Positions 18,851 to 28,461 of a stretch of DNA of 64,000 nt are shown here, piece by piece. The notes beneath the pieces are model-generated. The model was not told the DNA's origin. It did no database searches and saw nothing but the letters and a program-made list of their open reading frames with translations. Location of the stretch: the NCBI RefSeq assembly GCF_902859735.1, contig NZ_CADIJY010000015.1:45427-109426 (forward strand), written 5' to 3'. A program made the position numbers and the translations under genes. Origin of the DNA: Achromobacter aegrifaciens. Lineage in GTDB: Bacteria; Pseudomonadota; Gammaproteobacteria; Burkholderiales; Burkholderiaceae_B. Position 1 is the first letter of the stretch, and every line of letters starts with the position of its first letter.

Positions 18851-19472
18851 ATTGCAGCGTATCCATGAACCTCACCAGCTCCCAGAATTCCTTGGACACG
18901 CCGCCCAGCCGCAGCTTGCCGTCATGTTCTTCGAACAGCAGGAAGGGGTAGGCGTCGCGCTCCAGGGTGCCGGGCGCGGGCAGGCGGTAGGGTTTGAAGT
19001 GCTCGGGGTCGTTGAAAAAGGATTCCAGACGGCCGCCGCCATCCACGTGCATGTAACGCACACGCAATACTTGTTTCTGATACTTGGCCTGCGTTTCCGG
19101 GTAGTCTCCGCCGTCGCCCGCCACCACGGCGTCGGCCAGGGCGGCCAGGAAGACACGTTGCAAGCCTGCGTAGTGGATCTCGCCGCTGGTGGAGTCGCCC
19201 GGCGCCTGCGCCAGCGTCCTGACCAGCTGGGTGCCGCGGGAACCCGGCACGATGGTCTTCGCGAACAGGCTGTCGATGTCGGCCTTTGCCGAATCGGGCG
19301 ATTGCCGCAGACGCTGGAGGTCGGCGCGGAAGTCTTCCAGCCATTGCCGGTAACGGGCGTTCTCCGCCTGGCGATCGAACGCCTGGGCGTGGGCCAGGCC
19401 GCCGTGAAGGGTGATCAGCAAGGCCAGCAGCAGTAGCCAGGCGCGTTGCAGCACGCGGGTAGGGTGTTCCAT
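18843..19472 (-). CDS. Secreted protein of unknown function
   Basis: 209 residues with a clear Sec signal peptide (LLLLALLITLHGGLAHA, cleavage near residue 29). The mature part starts with a charged helical stretch (AENARYRQWLEDFRADLQRLRQ) and ends in a compact domain with FFNDPEHFKPYRLP and FLLFEEHDGKLRLGGVSKEFWEL. No known domain was recognised. It is the first gene of a pair with the downstream secreted protein, sharing an 8-bp overlap, and is divergent from the diguanylate cyclase gene across about 117 bp. Confidence 0.7.
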   Translation of the reverse strand: MEHPTRVLQRAWLLLLALLITLHGGLAHAQAFDRQAENARYRQWLEDFRADLQRLRQSPDSAKADIDSLFAKTIVPGSRGTQLVRTLAQAPGDSTSGEIHYAGLQRVFLAALADAVVAGDGGDYPETQAKYQKQVLRVRYMHVDGGGRLESFFNDPEHFKPYRLPAPGTLERDAYPFLLFEEHDGKLRLGGVSKEFWELVRFMDTLQYA

Positions 19473-19589
19473 AGGCCGGTGATCATATCGTTCAAAATGA
19501 TGCTATTTTGGTGCAGAGCGTGACAAAATGTCAGACATGGCCACCGGCATGGCCATGTTTATGAATCTCGTGTTGAGTCAGGTCCAGAC

Positions 19590-21296
19590 ATGCCAGCAAC
19601 AGGTGACGTTCCTCCTGCAAGCGCGCCGGCCGGCGGCGCGGAAAATGTGCAAGCCGGGCTCGACGGCCCCCTGGACCGGCTCGTCCGCTTGGCCAGGCGG
19701 CAGTTCGGCGTGGACATGGCGCTGGTCGCCTGCAGCGACGCCGATGGCGTCTGGCAGGCCCAGGCGGGCGCCTTGCCCGCAACCGCGGCCGGTACGCTCC
19801 CTTTCTCCGTGGATTGCCCGCTGCGCGCCAGCGATGGCCGCCGGCTGGGCACGTTCCGGCTGCTGCATGCCCAGCCGCGGGATTTCGGCGACGAAGACCT
19901 GGATGCCTTGCACGATTTCGCCGAGCTGGCCGTCGCGGCCGTCGAGAAGCGCGAGGCCCTGGCGGCGGAGCGGGCGGCGGAAGACGGCTGGCGTACCGAG
20001 GCGCGCAACCTCTCCATGGCCATCGCAGGCAGCGGCACGGGGATCTGGGATCGCAACGTCGTAACCGGCGAAATCACCTATTCGCCGGGCTGGAAGGCCC
20101 TGCTGGGCTACGCCGAATCCGAAGTCACCAACCGCATCGAAGACTCCTACAAGCGCCTGCACCCAGACGATGCCGACTATGTGCGCGCCGCCATGCAGGC
20201 GCATTTCGAGGGCAAGACCGAGAGCTACGAGGTCGAGCACCGCATCCTCTGCAAGGACGGCAGCTACAAGTGGATCTGCAGCCGCGGCAAGGTCGTCAGC
20301 CGCGACGCGCAGGGGCGGGCCTTGCGCATGATGGGCACCACCACTGACATCAGCGCCATGCGCGCGATGTCGGAGCGCCTGCGGCGCACGGCGGACCTGC
20401 TGGTCAACCTGACCGACGCCGTGCCGGGCATGGTATTCCAGTGCGGCCAGCGGCCCGGAGGCGGGTCGCGCTTCCTGTACGTCAGCGCGGGCATCTGGGA
20501 CATGTTCGAACTCACGCCTTACGAGGTGCGCACCAGCCCCGCGGCGATCGAGCAGCGCGTCCATCCCGAGGACCTGGCGACCTACCACGCCTCGCTGCAG
20601 GCCGCGGCCGCGGCGCAGACGCCCTGGCACCTGGAGTTCCGGGTGTGCCTGCCGCAGCAGGGCCTGCGCTGGCGCCAGGGCGACGCCAGTCCGCGCAAGG
20701 CGGCCGACGGCACCGTGGTCTGGCACGGCTTCGTGACCGACATCACCGACCGCAAGCGCGCTGATTTCGAACTGCGTGAACTCGCCGCCACGGACGCCCT
20801 GACCACGCTGCCGAACCGCCGCCACTTCATGTCGCGCATCGCCGCGGAACTGGCCCGGATCAAGCGCCAGGGCAGCGATTGCGCCGCCGTGCTGATGTGT
20901 GACCTGGACCATTTCAAGCGCATCAACGACACCTGGGGTCACGCCATTGGCGACGGCGTGCTGCAGCACTTCGCCAACACGCTGCGGGCCCAGCTGCGGG
21001 CGGTCGACCTGGTGGGGCGCATCGGCGGCGAGGAATTCGCCGTGGTGCTGCCGGATACCGACATCGAGCGCGCGCACGCCTTCGCCACGCGGGTGCAGCA
21101 GCGCATCGCGGCGGCGCCGTTTTCGCTGGGCGACGACCGTCATATTCCGCTGACGGTCAGCATCGGCATCTCGACCATGCACACCATGGACGCGGACGCC
21201 GAACTGGCGCTCAGCCGCAGCGACCGCGCCCTGTATTACGCCAAGCAGCGCGGGCGTAACCGGATCGAATCCGCGCCCTCAGTGTTTTCCCGATAG
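19590..21296 (+). CDS. Diguanylate cyclase, GAF-like plus two PAS plus GGDEF
   Basis: 568 residues, no membrane segment. Residues about 25-130 resemble a GAF domain (DRLVRLARRQFGVDMALVA, then FGDEDLDALHDFAELAV). Two PAS/PAC units follow at about 140-260 and 270-390, each ending in a DIT-type motif (TTTDISAMR and VTDITDRKRA). The C-terminal GGDEF domain begins ATDALTTLPNRRHF and carries the active-site form GGEEF near residues 479-483. An inhibitory-site RxxD (RAVD) sits five residues before it, so product inhibition by c-di-GMP is expected. It makes c-di-GMP from two GTP in response to an unknown cytoplasmic signal. No EAL domain is present. Confidence 0.9.
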   Translation: MPATGDVPPASAPAGGAENVQAGLDGPLDRLVRLARRQFGVDMALVACSDADGVWQAQAGALPATAAGTLPFSVDCPLRASDGRRLGTFRLLHAQPRDFGDEDLDALHDFAELAVAAVEKREALAAERAAEDGWRTEARNLSMAIAGSGTGIWDRNVVTGEITYSPGWKALLGYAESEVTNRIEDSYKRLHPDDADYVRAAMQAHFEGKTESYEVEHRILCKDGSYKWICSRGKVVSRDAQGRALRMMGTTTDISAMRAMSERLRRTADLLVNLTDAVPGMVFQCGQRPGGGSRFLYVSAGIWDMFELTPYEVRTSPAAIEQRVHPEDLATYHASLQAAAAAQTPWHLEFRVCLPQQGLRWRQGDASPRKAADGTVVWHGFVTDITDRKRADFELRELAATDALTTLPNRRHFMSRIAAELARIKRQGSDCAAVLMCDLDHFKRINDTWGHAIGDGVLQHFANTLRAQLRAVDLVGRIGGEEFAVVLPDTDIERAHAFATRVQQRIAAAPFSLGDDRHIPLTVSIGISTMHTMDADAELALSRSDRALYYAKQRGRNRIESAPSVFSR

Positions 21297-21322
21297 AACA
21301 ACCCTCAAAGCCATTTGTTCCA

Positions 21323-21358
21323 TTGACGGTACATTAGGACACTCCTAGAGTTCCCGTC
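21323..21358 (+). promoter_or_regulatory. Promoter of the GntR-led operon, possibly giving a leaderless message
   Basis: TTGACG (21323-21328) and TAGAGT (21346-21351) are separated by 17 bases, a good sigma-70 match (5/6 and 4/6). The expected start is near 21358, immediately before the ATG at 21359, and no Shine-Dalgarno sequence precedes that ATG. Confidence 0.5.
21335..21347. promoter_or_regulatory. Candidate GntR autoregulatory operator
   Basis: TAGGA-CAC-TCCTA is a perfect 5+5 inverted repeat lying between the -35 and -10 boxes and touching the -10 box, where a bound repressor would block RNA polymerase. A second inverted repeat, GAACAA (21296-21301) and TTGTTC (21315-21320), lies just upstream. 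Confidence 0.45.
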
Positions 21359-22156
21359 ATGGGAACCTCATTACCTCTGCCGAAGTACCACCAGATCTAC
21401 CTCGTCCTGCGCGAACAGGTGCAGGAAGGGCGCTTCGATCAGGACGGCGTGCCAGGCGAGCACGCGCTGGCCGACCAGTTCGACGTGGCCCGCATCACCA
21501 TCCGCAAGGCCATGGAGATGCTGGTGGCCGACGGGCTGGTGTCGCGCCGGCCCGGCCTGGGCACCTGGCCGCTGCGCGCGCCGGCGACTCCGGCCAGCGC
21601 GCCCAAGGCCAATCCGCCGCAGAAGGCCCATCTGACCGGCCTGCTGGAAAACATCGTCAACATGGGCCTGCGCACCTCGGTGCAGGTGCTGGACAGCGCC
21701 CTGGTGTCGGCGCCGCCCGTGGTAGCCGAAGCGTTGGACCTCGCGCCCGGCGCGCCCGTGCACAAGAGCCTGCGGGTGCGCAGCACCGAAGCCGGGCCGC
21801 TGTCCCACATCACGACCTACGTGCCGCAGGCCGTGGCCGATTTCACGCGCGAAGACCTGGAGCGCGAACCCCTGCTGATGTTGCTGGAAGCGGCCGGCGT
21901 GGAGTTCGGCGGCGCTACCCAGACCATTTCGGCGCGGCTGGCCGATGCGCAGGTGGCGCGCCATCTGGACGTGGCCGTGGGCTCCGCGCTGCTGGCCGTG
22001 ACGCGCATCGTGCGCGACGTGAACGAGCGGCCCGTGCAGCTGCTGCAAGGCCTGTATCGCCCCGATCGCTATCAGTACCAGTTGCAGCTGTCACGCGTCG
22101 GCAGCATCGACGCCAAGGTATGGGTCAGCGAAGAGCTGTCCGCCCAATTCCATTGA
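21359..22156 (+). CDS. GntR-family (HutC-type, UTRA domain) transcriptional regulator
   Basis: 265 residues. The winged helix-turn-helix is at about residues 5-75 (LPKYHQIYLVLREQV, then DQFDVARITIRKAMEMLVADG). The C-terminal part has UTRA-domain character, with PVHKSLRVRSTEAGPLSHITTYVP and VTRIVRDVNERPVQLLQGLYRPDRYQY. UTRA regulators bind a small ligand and release DNA. It is the first gene of a long same-strand operon for transport and catabolism, so it likely represses its own operon until substrate is present. ATG at 21359 is kept despite no ribosome binding site because the message may be leaderless. Confidence 0.88.
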   Translation: MGTSLPLPKYHQIYLVLREQVQEGRFDQDGVPGEHALADQFDVARITIRKAMEMLVADGLVSRRPGLGTWPLRAPATPASAPKANPPQKAHLTGLLENIVNMGLRTSVQVLDSALVSAPPVVAEALDLAPGAPVHKSLRVRSTEAGPLSHITTYVPQAVADFTREDLEREPLLMLLEAAGVEFGGATQTISARLADAQVARHLDVAVGSALLAVTRIVRDVNERPVQLLQGLYRPDRYQYQLQLSRVGSIDAKVWVSEELSAQFH

Positions 22157-22173
22157 ACTCTCGGAGATCGCCC

Positions 22174-23379
22174 ATGAATTCGCGCCGCACTTTCCTCTAT
22201 CAATCCGCCGCCGCAGCTGCCCTGGTGTCGGCGCCATGGGTGGTACGCGCCCAGGGCGCCAAACCCGTCAAGGTCGGCATCCTGCATCCGGTGACGGGGG
22301 CGCTGGCCTATTCGGGCCAGCAATGCCGCCTGGGCGCGCTGCTGGCGATCGAGGACATCAACAAGGCCGGCGGCATCAAGTCGCTGGGCGGCGCGCCGCT
22401 GGAAGCCATGCTGGGCGACGCGCAGTCGCGCCCCGAGGCGGGGTCGGCCGAGGTCGAGAAAATGAACGAGGCGGGCGTGTCGGCCATTGTCGGGGCCTAT
22501 GCGTCGGCGATCTGCCTGGCCACCACGCAGACCGCCGCCAAGTACAACCTGCCGCACGTGGTGGACGTGGGCGTGGCCGACCAGATCGTCGAGCGCGGCC
22601 TGAAGAACACTTTCCGTTTCGGCCCGGGCTATCGCGCCTGTAGCGAACGCGCCATCACCGACCTGGCCGCGCTCAACGACGCGGCAGGCAAGCCCGCCAA
22701 GACCGTGATGATCGTGCACGAGGATTCGCTGTTCGGCACCGGCACCGCGGCGCTGCTGTCCAAGGCGCTGCCGCAGCATGGCTTCGAGGTCAAGGACGTG
22801 GTCAAGCACCCGAACCCCACCCGCGACTTCAACAACATCGTGCTGCGCATGAAGTCCCTCAATCCGGACATCGTGATCCCGGCCAACTACTACAACGAAT
22901 ATGCCTTGCTGCTGCGCGCCATGAAGCAGCAGAAGGTGCAGCCCAAGGCGATCTACTCGGTGCTGGGCGGCGCGGCCTCCAGCTACAAGTTCCTGAAGGA
23001 ATTCCCCGACATCGCCAATGGCATCCTCGACTGCAACCACTGGTTCAACCCCAAGGATGCGCGCGTGGCCCCGTTGAAGGCGCGCGTCGAAGAGAAGGGC
23101 GCCTACTTCAGCTACGAGGTCTTCATGACCTACACCTCGGTGCTGCTGCTGGCCGACGCGCTGGAACGCGCCAAGTCGGCCGACCGCGCCGCCATCATCG
23201 ACGCGCTGGCTTCCAGCACCTTCTCGGACCACATCATGCCCTACGGCCCGACCAAGTTCGTGAACGGCCAGAACACCGGCGCGCAGCCCCTGCTGACGCA
23301 GGTCATCGGCGGCGACATCAAGGTCGTCATCCCGGCCGACTACCGCCAGGCCGACGCCATCTTTCCGCTGAAGGCCTGA
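22174..23379 (+). CDS. Branched-chain-amino-acid-type ABC transporter substrate-binding protein, Tat-type signal
   Basis: 401 residues from ATG at 22174, with GGAG eight bases upstream; the in-frame start at 22120 overlaps the gntR gene. The N-terminus MNSRRTFLYQ contains a twin-arginine motif (SRRTFLY) before a hydrophobic stretch ending VVRAQ, so export by Tat is likely. The mature domain is a type I periplasmic-binding (LivJ/AmiC-like) fold: VKVGILHPVTGALAYSGQQ, EDINKAGGIKSLGG and MIVHEDSLFGTGTAALL. It feeds the LivHMGF-like transporter encoded next. The ligand is unknown; operon content suggests a carboxylic acid or amide rather than an amino acid. Confidence 0.88.
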   Translation: MNSRRTFLYQSAAAAALVSAPWVVRAQGAKPVKVGILHPVTGALAYSGQQCRLGALLAIEDINKAGGIKSLGGAPLEAMLGDAQSRPEAGSAEVEKMNEAGVSAIVGAYASAICLATTQTAAKYNLPHVVDVGVADQIVERGLKNTFRFGPGYRACSERAITDLAALNDAAGKPAKTVMIVHEDSLFGTGTAALLSKALPQHGFEVKDVVKHPNPTRDFNNIVLRMKSLNPDIVIPANYYNEYALLLRAMKQQKVQPKAIYSVLGGAASSYKFLKEFPDIANGILDCNHWFNPKDARVAPLKARVEEKGAYFSYEVFMTYTSVLLLADALERAKSADRAAIIDALASSTFSDHIMPYGPTKFVNGQNTGAQPLLTQVIGGDIKVVIPADYRQADAIFPLKA

Positions 23380-23381
23380 GC

Positions 23382-24254
23382 GTGCTCGATCCCGCCATCC
23401 TCTTTTCGTCGGTGCTCAACGGCCTGACCACGGGCGCGGTGTACGCGCTGATCGCCCTGGGCCTGACCTTGATCTACGGCGTGCTGCACATCATCAACTT
23501 CGCCCATGGCGCGGCGCTGATGGTGGCGCTGTACGCGGTGTATCTGCTGAAGGACCGCCTGGGCATCGACCCGTACGCCGCCTTGCCGCTGGTGGTGGCG
23601 GGCATGTTCGCGCTGGGCTACGCCTTGCAGCGTTACGTGATCAACCGCGCCAGCCACGGCAAGGACGAGAACATCCTGCTGGTGACGCTGGGCCTGGCCA
23701 TCGTGCTGGAGAACCTGGCGCTGGTGTGGTTCAAGTCGGATACGCGCACCATCGACACGGCCTACACGCTGTCCACCGTGGAGATCGGGCCGGCCATGAT
23801 CGCCTTGCCCAAGGTCATCGCCTTCTGTGGCGCGCTGGCGGTGGCGGCGGTGCTGTTCTGGATCATCCGCAGCACCGACCTGGGCCGGGCGATCCGCGCG
23901 GTGGCCAAGGAAAAGCAAGGCGCCAAGCTCATGGGCATAGACGTGGAAAAGGTCTATGCATTGTCGTTCGGCATCGGCATGGCCTGCCTGGGCGCGGCGG
24001 CCTGCTTCCTGCTGCCGGCCTACTACGTCAATCCGCAGGTCGGCGGCGGCTTCGTGCTGGTGGCCTTCACCATCGTGGTGCTGGGCGGCATGGGCAGCTT
24101 CGTGGGCGCGCTGGTCGGCGGCCTGCTGATCGGGGTGGTGGAGTCCATCGGGGGCCTGTTCCTGGGCGACTCGCTGGGCCAGATGGGCATATTCGCGATC
24201 TTCATCGCGGTGCTGCTGTTTCGCCCGCAGGGGCTGTTCGGGGCGAGGGGCTGA
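23382..24254 (+). CDS. livH: LivH-type ABC transporter permease
   Basis: 290 residues from GTG at 23382, two bases after the binding-protein stop. The LivH hallmark GLTTGAVYALIALGLTLIYGVLHIINFAHG is broken here into its recognisable parts: LTTGAVYALIALGLTLIYG followed by NFAHG. Later RAVAKEKQGAKLMGIDVEKV is the coupling loop, and GGMGSFVGALVGGLLIGVVE is a conserved late helix. It is an inner-membrane half of the importer with the LivM protein. Confidence 0.9.
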   Translation: MLDPAILFSSVLNGLTTGAVYALIALGLTLIYGVLHIINFAHGAALMVALYAVYLLKDRLGIDPYAALPLVVAGMFALGYALQRYVINRASHGKDENILLVTLGLAIVLENLALVWFKSDTRTIDTAYTLSTVEIGPAMIALPKVIAFCGALAVAAVLFWIIRSTDLGRAIRAVAKEKQGAKLMGIDVEKVYALSFGIGMACLGAAACFLLPAYYVNPQVGGGFVLVAFTIVVLGGMGSFVGALVGGLLIGVVESIGGLFLGDSLGQMGIFAIFIAVLLFRPQGLFGARG

Positions 24255-24256
24255 GC

Positions 24257-25220
24257 ATGGGCAAGGATCTTTTGACTATCGCGCTGTTCGGCGCGGCGCT
24301 GGCGGCCGCCGCCACGCTGACCGAATCGGGCGTGGCGCTGACGTTCGTCATGATGTCGCTGTACGCGGCCCTGTTGTCGCAGGCCTGGAACATCCTGGGC
24401 GGCTATGGCGGCCAGCTGTCGTTCGGCCATGCGCTGTTCTTCGGCGTGGGCGCCTATGCCCAGGCGCTGGGGCAGCTGAACCTGGGCATCAATCCCTGGC
24501 TGGCGCTGCCGATGGCCATCGCGCTGGGCGCACTGGTCGGGCTGGCGGTGGGCGGGCTGACGTTCCGCTATGGCCTGAAGGGCTCTTACTTCGCGCTGGT
24601 GACGCTGGCGTTTGCGGAAGTGTTCCGCATCCTGGCGTTGTCGGTGTCGTTCACCGGGGGCGGCGTGGGCCTGATGGTGCCGTTGCAGGAGGGCGTGGCG
24701 AACATGCAGTTCGGTTCGCGCCGCGGCTACATCTACCTGCTGCTGGGCTTCGTGCTGCTGGCGCTGGTGGTCACGGCATGGCTGCGCCATTCGCGCTTCG
24801 GCGCCTACCTGCAAGCCGTGCGCGACAACGAGGACGCGGCGCGCGCCATCGGCGTGAATCCGCTGCGGGTCAAGCTCGGCGGCATCGCGCTGTCTGCGGC
24901 CTTCATGAGCGCCGCGGGCGCCTTCTACGTGCAGGTGTTCCAGTACATCGATCCGGGCATCGCCTTCGGCTCGGCCGTGTCGGTGGAGGCCCTGGTCGGC
25001 GCCATCGTCGGCGGCCTGGGCACCTTGTGGGGGCCGGTGCTGGGAGCGGTCACGCTGCATGCGCTGAGCGACCTGACGCGCAACCTGTTTGGCGAACTGC
25101 CGGGCATCAGCATGGTCATCTACGGCGTGGTGCTCATCGTGATCGTGATGTTCCTGCCCCGCGGCATCACCGGCAGCGGCCAGGCTTTGGGCCGGCTGTT
25201 CAGTGCCAAGGAGCGCGCCC

Positions 25221-25228
<8 letters not shown>
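24257..25228 (+). CDS. livM: LivM-type ABC transporter permease
   Basis: 323 residues from ATG at 24257, two bases after the livH stop; an open frame continues upstream through livH but is not coding. Family blocks are AWNILGGYGGQLSFGHALFFGVGAY, seen as two adjacent halves, then AVRDNEDAARAIGVNPLRVKL (coupling loop) and GGLGTLWGPVLGAV. It pairs with LivH to form the membrane channel. Its stop is 8 bases inside the next gene. Confidence 0.9.
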
Positions 25229-25972
<744 letters not shown>

Positions 25973-25976
<4 letters not shown>

Positions 25977-26683
25977 GCGCGCTGCTGGAAGTCCAGGGAT
26001 TGCGCGCCGGCTACGGCCGCATGGAAGTACTGCGCGGCGTCGACCTGCGGGTCGACCAGGGCGAGATCGTGGTGCTGCTGGGCAGCAATGGCGCGGGCAA
26101 GTCCACGCTGAACAACACGGTCTGCGGTCTGTGCCGGCCCTGGGGCGGCACGGTCCGCTTCGAGGGCCAGGACCTGACCGGCCGCCATTACCGCGACGTG
26201 GTCAAGGCCGGGCTGATCCAGGTGCCGGAAGGCCGGCGCGTGTTCCCCAACCTGAGCGTGCGCGAAAACCTTGAACTCGGGTCATTCACCCGGGCGCGCG
26301 AGCGCCGCGCCGCCAACCTGGAGAAGGTGCTGCACATCTTCCCGCGCCTGCGCGAACGCCTGGCGCAACTGGCTGGCACCATGTCCGGCGGTGAACAGCA
26401 GATGCTGGCCATCGGCCGCGGCCTGATGGCCGAGCCGCGCCTTCTGATCCTGGACGAGCCGTCGCTGGGCCTGTCGCCGCTGATGGTCGAAGAGCTGTTC
26501 GGCCTGATCGCGCGCCTCCATGGCGAGGGACTGGCGATCCTGCTGGTGGAGCAGAACGTGGGGCAGTCCCTGGAGACGGGACAGCGCGCCTACGTGCTGG
26601 AAAACGGGGCGGTGCGCTATAGCGGCGCCTGTCCGGAACTGATGGCCAGCGACGACGTGCGCCGGGCCTATCTCGGGATGTAG
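25973..26683 (+). CDS. livF: LivF-type ABC transporter ATPase
   Basis: 236 residues from ATG at 25973 overlapping the livG stop (ATGA). Walker A is GSNGAGKST, signature MSGGEQQMLAIGRGLM, Walker B LLILDEPSLGLSP. The LivF-typical VPEGRRVFPNLSVRENLELG is present. Length equals E. coli LivF within a residue or two. It completes the transporter and is followed after 2 bases by the hydratase large-subunit gene, tying transport to catabolism. Confidence 0.9.
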
Positions 26684-26685
26684 CC

Positions 26686-27954
26686 ATGGCCGAGCCTCAA
26701 ACGCTGGCGCAGAAGCTGATCGCGGCGGCCTGCGGCCGTGCTTCCGTTGCCGAGGGCGAAATCGTCACCTGTGCGGTCGACCTGGCCATGTTCCATGATT
26801 CCAGCGGTCCGCGCCGCCTGCAGCCCATGTTGCAGGAACTGGGCGCCACGCTGTGGGATCCATCCAGGATCGTGCTGGTCATAGACCACTACGTGCCCGA
26901 ATCCGATGACGAGTCGCGCCGCATCGTGCGCATCGCGCGCGATTGGGCGGCCGAACAGCGGTTGCCCAACGTCTATGACTCGCTCGGCATCTGCCACGTG
27001 GTGGTGCCGCAGCATGGGCATATCCGCCCCGGCATGTTCTGCGTGGGCGGGGACTCGCATTCGCCTACCGGCGGGGCATTCGGCGCCTACATGTTCGGCA
27101 TCGGCAGCACCGAGATGCTGGGCGTGGCCGTCACCGGGCAGATCTGGGTGAAGGTGCCGCAAACCCTGATGATGCGCTGGAGCGGCCGGCTGGCGCCGGG
27201 CGTGACCGCCAAGGACATGATGCTGCACATGATAGGCCGCTACGGCATGAACGGCGGCCGCTACCAGGCGGTGGAATTCTGCGGCGAAGCGGTGCGCGCC
27301 TTGTCGATGCAGGAACGCATGACCCTGTCCAACATGAGCGCGGAGCTGGGCTCGCAGGTCGGCCTGATTGCGCCGGATGCCACCACCGTTGCCTACCTGC
27401 GCGAGGCAGGCGTCACGGACGAGATCGATCTGGCGCGCTGGCGCAGCGACGAAGGGGCGCAGGCCGAATGGCACGATTTCGATGCCGCGGCGCTGGCGCC
27501 GCAGGTCGCCGCGCCGCACAGCCCGGCCAATGCGCGCGACGTGGACCAGTATGGCGACGTGCCGCTGCAAGTGGCCTATATCGGCGCCTGCACCGGCGCC
27601 AAGCTGGAGGACCTGCGCGCCGCGGCCAGCGTGTTGCGCGGCCACCGGCTGGCCGCCGGCATGCGCCTGATGGTGGCGCCGGCCAGCCGGCAGGACCAGC
27701 GCCAGGCCGAGGCGGAAGGGGTGATGCAGGCGCTGCGCGATGCCGGCGCGGACGTGCTGGCCACATCCTGCGGAGCCTGCGCGGGCTACGGCGGGTCCAT
27801 CCCCGACGGCGCCAGCGTCATCGCCACCACGGCGCGCAATTTCAAGGGGCGGATGGGCTCGGAGACGGCCCAGGTCTATCTGGCTTCGCCCTATACGGTG
27901 GCGGCATCGGCGATAGCCGGCCGCATCGCCGATCCGCGGGAGTTCATGGCATGA
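26686..27954 (+). CDS. Aconitase-family hydratase large subunit (LeuC/DmdA-like)
   Basis: 422 residues, the length of the short LeuC/homoaconitase/dimethylmaleate hydratase large subunits. The three iron-sulfur cysteines are at C302 (GACTGAK), C362 and C365 (TSCGACAG). Other family blocks are LVIDHYVP, GMFCVGGDSHSPTGGAFGAYMFGIGSTEM and KDMMLHMIGRYG. The family adds or removes water across the double bond of maleate-type or aconitate-type acids using a 4Fe-4S cluster. It overlaps the small-subunit gene. Leucine synthesis is unlikely because neither leuA nor leuB is nearby; the catabolic operon suggests hydration of a substituted maleate. Confidence 0.87.
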   Translation: MAEPQTLAQKLIAAACGRASVAEGEIVTCAVDLAMFHDSSGPRRLQPMLQELGATLWDPSRIVLVIDHYVPESDDESRRIVRIARDWAAEQRLPNVYDSLGICHVVVPQHGHIRPGMFCVGGDSHSPTGGAFGAYMFGIGSTEMLGVAVTGQIWVKVPQTLMMRWSGRLAPGVTAKDMMLHMIGRYGMNGGRYQAVEFCGEAVRALSMQERMTLSNMSAELGSQVGLIAPDATTVAYLREAGVTDEIDLARWRSDEGAQAEWHDFDAAALAPQVAAPHSPANARDVDQYGDVPLQVAYIGACTGAKLEDLRAAASVLRGHRLAAGMRLMVAPASRQDQRQAEAEGVMQALRDAGADVLATSCGACAGYGGSIPDGASVIATTARNFKGRMGSETAQVYLASPYTVAASAIAGRIADPREFMA

Positions 27955-28451
27955 CCGAGCAGTCCGTGACGCACCGCGTCTGGCGCGTGGGCGCAGATAT
28001 CGACACCGACGCGCTGGCGCCGGGCGCGTATATGAAATTCGGCATCGACGAGATCGCGCGCCACTGCCTGCAGCGCGTTCGGCCCGAGTTCGCCGCCGGC
28101 GCGCGGCCGGGCGACGTGCTGGTGGCCGGTCCCAACTTCGGCATCGGCTCCTCGCGCGAGCAGGCTGCCGCGGCGCTGGTGCGCCTGGGCATCGCCGCGG
28201 TGGTCGCGCCGTCCTTCAACGGCCTGTATTTCCGCAACGCCTTCAACGTGGGCCTGCTGCTGTTGACCTGCCCACAGGCCGAAACCCTGCAAGAGGGCGA
28301 GCGCATCGCCCTGGATCCCGCCGCCGGCCGCATCCGCCGCGCCGCGGGAGAACCTGCGGAACTGCATTGCGACACCGTGCCCGCCTTCCTGCTGGAAATG
28401 GTGCAGGCCGGCGGACTGCTGAATTTGCTGAAACAGCGCAAGACTCATTAG
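27951..28451 (+). CDS. Aconitase-family hydratase small subunit (LeuD/DmdB-like)
   Basis: 166 residues from ATG at 27951, overlapping the large-subunit stop (ATGA); the frame is open upstream but non-coding there. It shows the swivel-domain signatures DIDTDALAPGAY, GPNFGIGSSREQAAAAL (substrate-binding loop) and VVAPSFNGLYFRNAFNVGLL. The loop following the DTD motif normally sets the substrate: here APGAYMKF replaces the YLP-type and other loops of known subclasses, so specificity cannot be assigned by sight. It forms a heterodimer with the preceding protein. Confidence 0.88.
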   Translation: MTEQSVTHRVWRVGADIDTDALAPGAYMKFGIDEIARHCLQRVRPEFAAGARPGDVLVAGPNFGIGSSREQAAAALVRLGIAAVVAPSFNGLYFRNAFNVGLLLLTCPQAETLQEGERIALDPAAGRIRRAAGEPAELHCDTVPAFLLEMVQAGGLLNLLKQRKTH

Positions 28452-28461
28452 GAACCACATC

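Noticed and set aside
26686-28451. Leucine biosynthesis leuCD
   Set aside because: The proteins are LeuCD-like, but no leuA or leuB is present and the operon holds a transporter, HyuAB and a lyase, so a catabolic hydratase is favoured.
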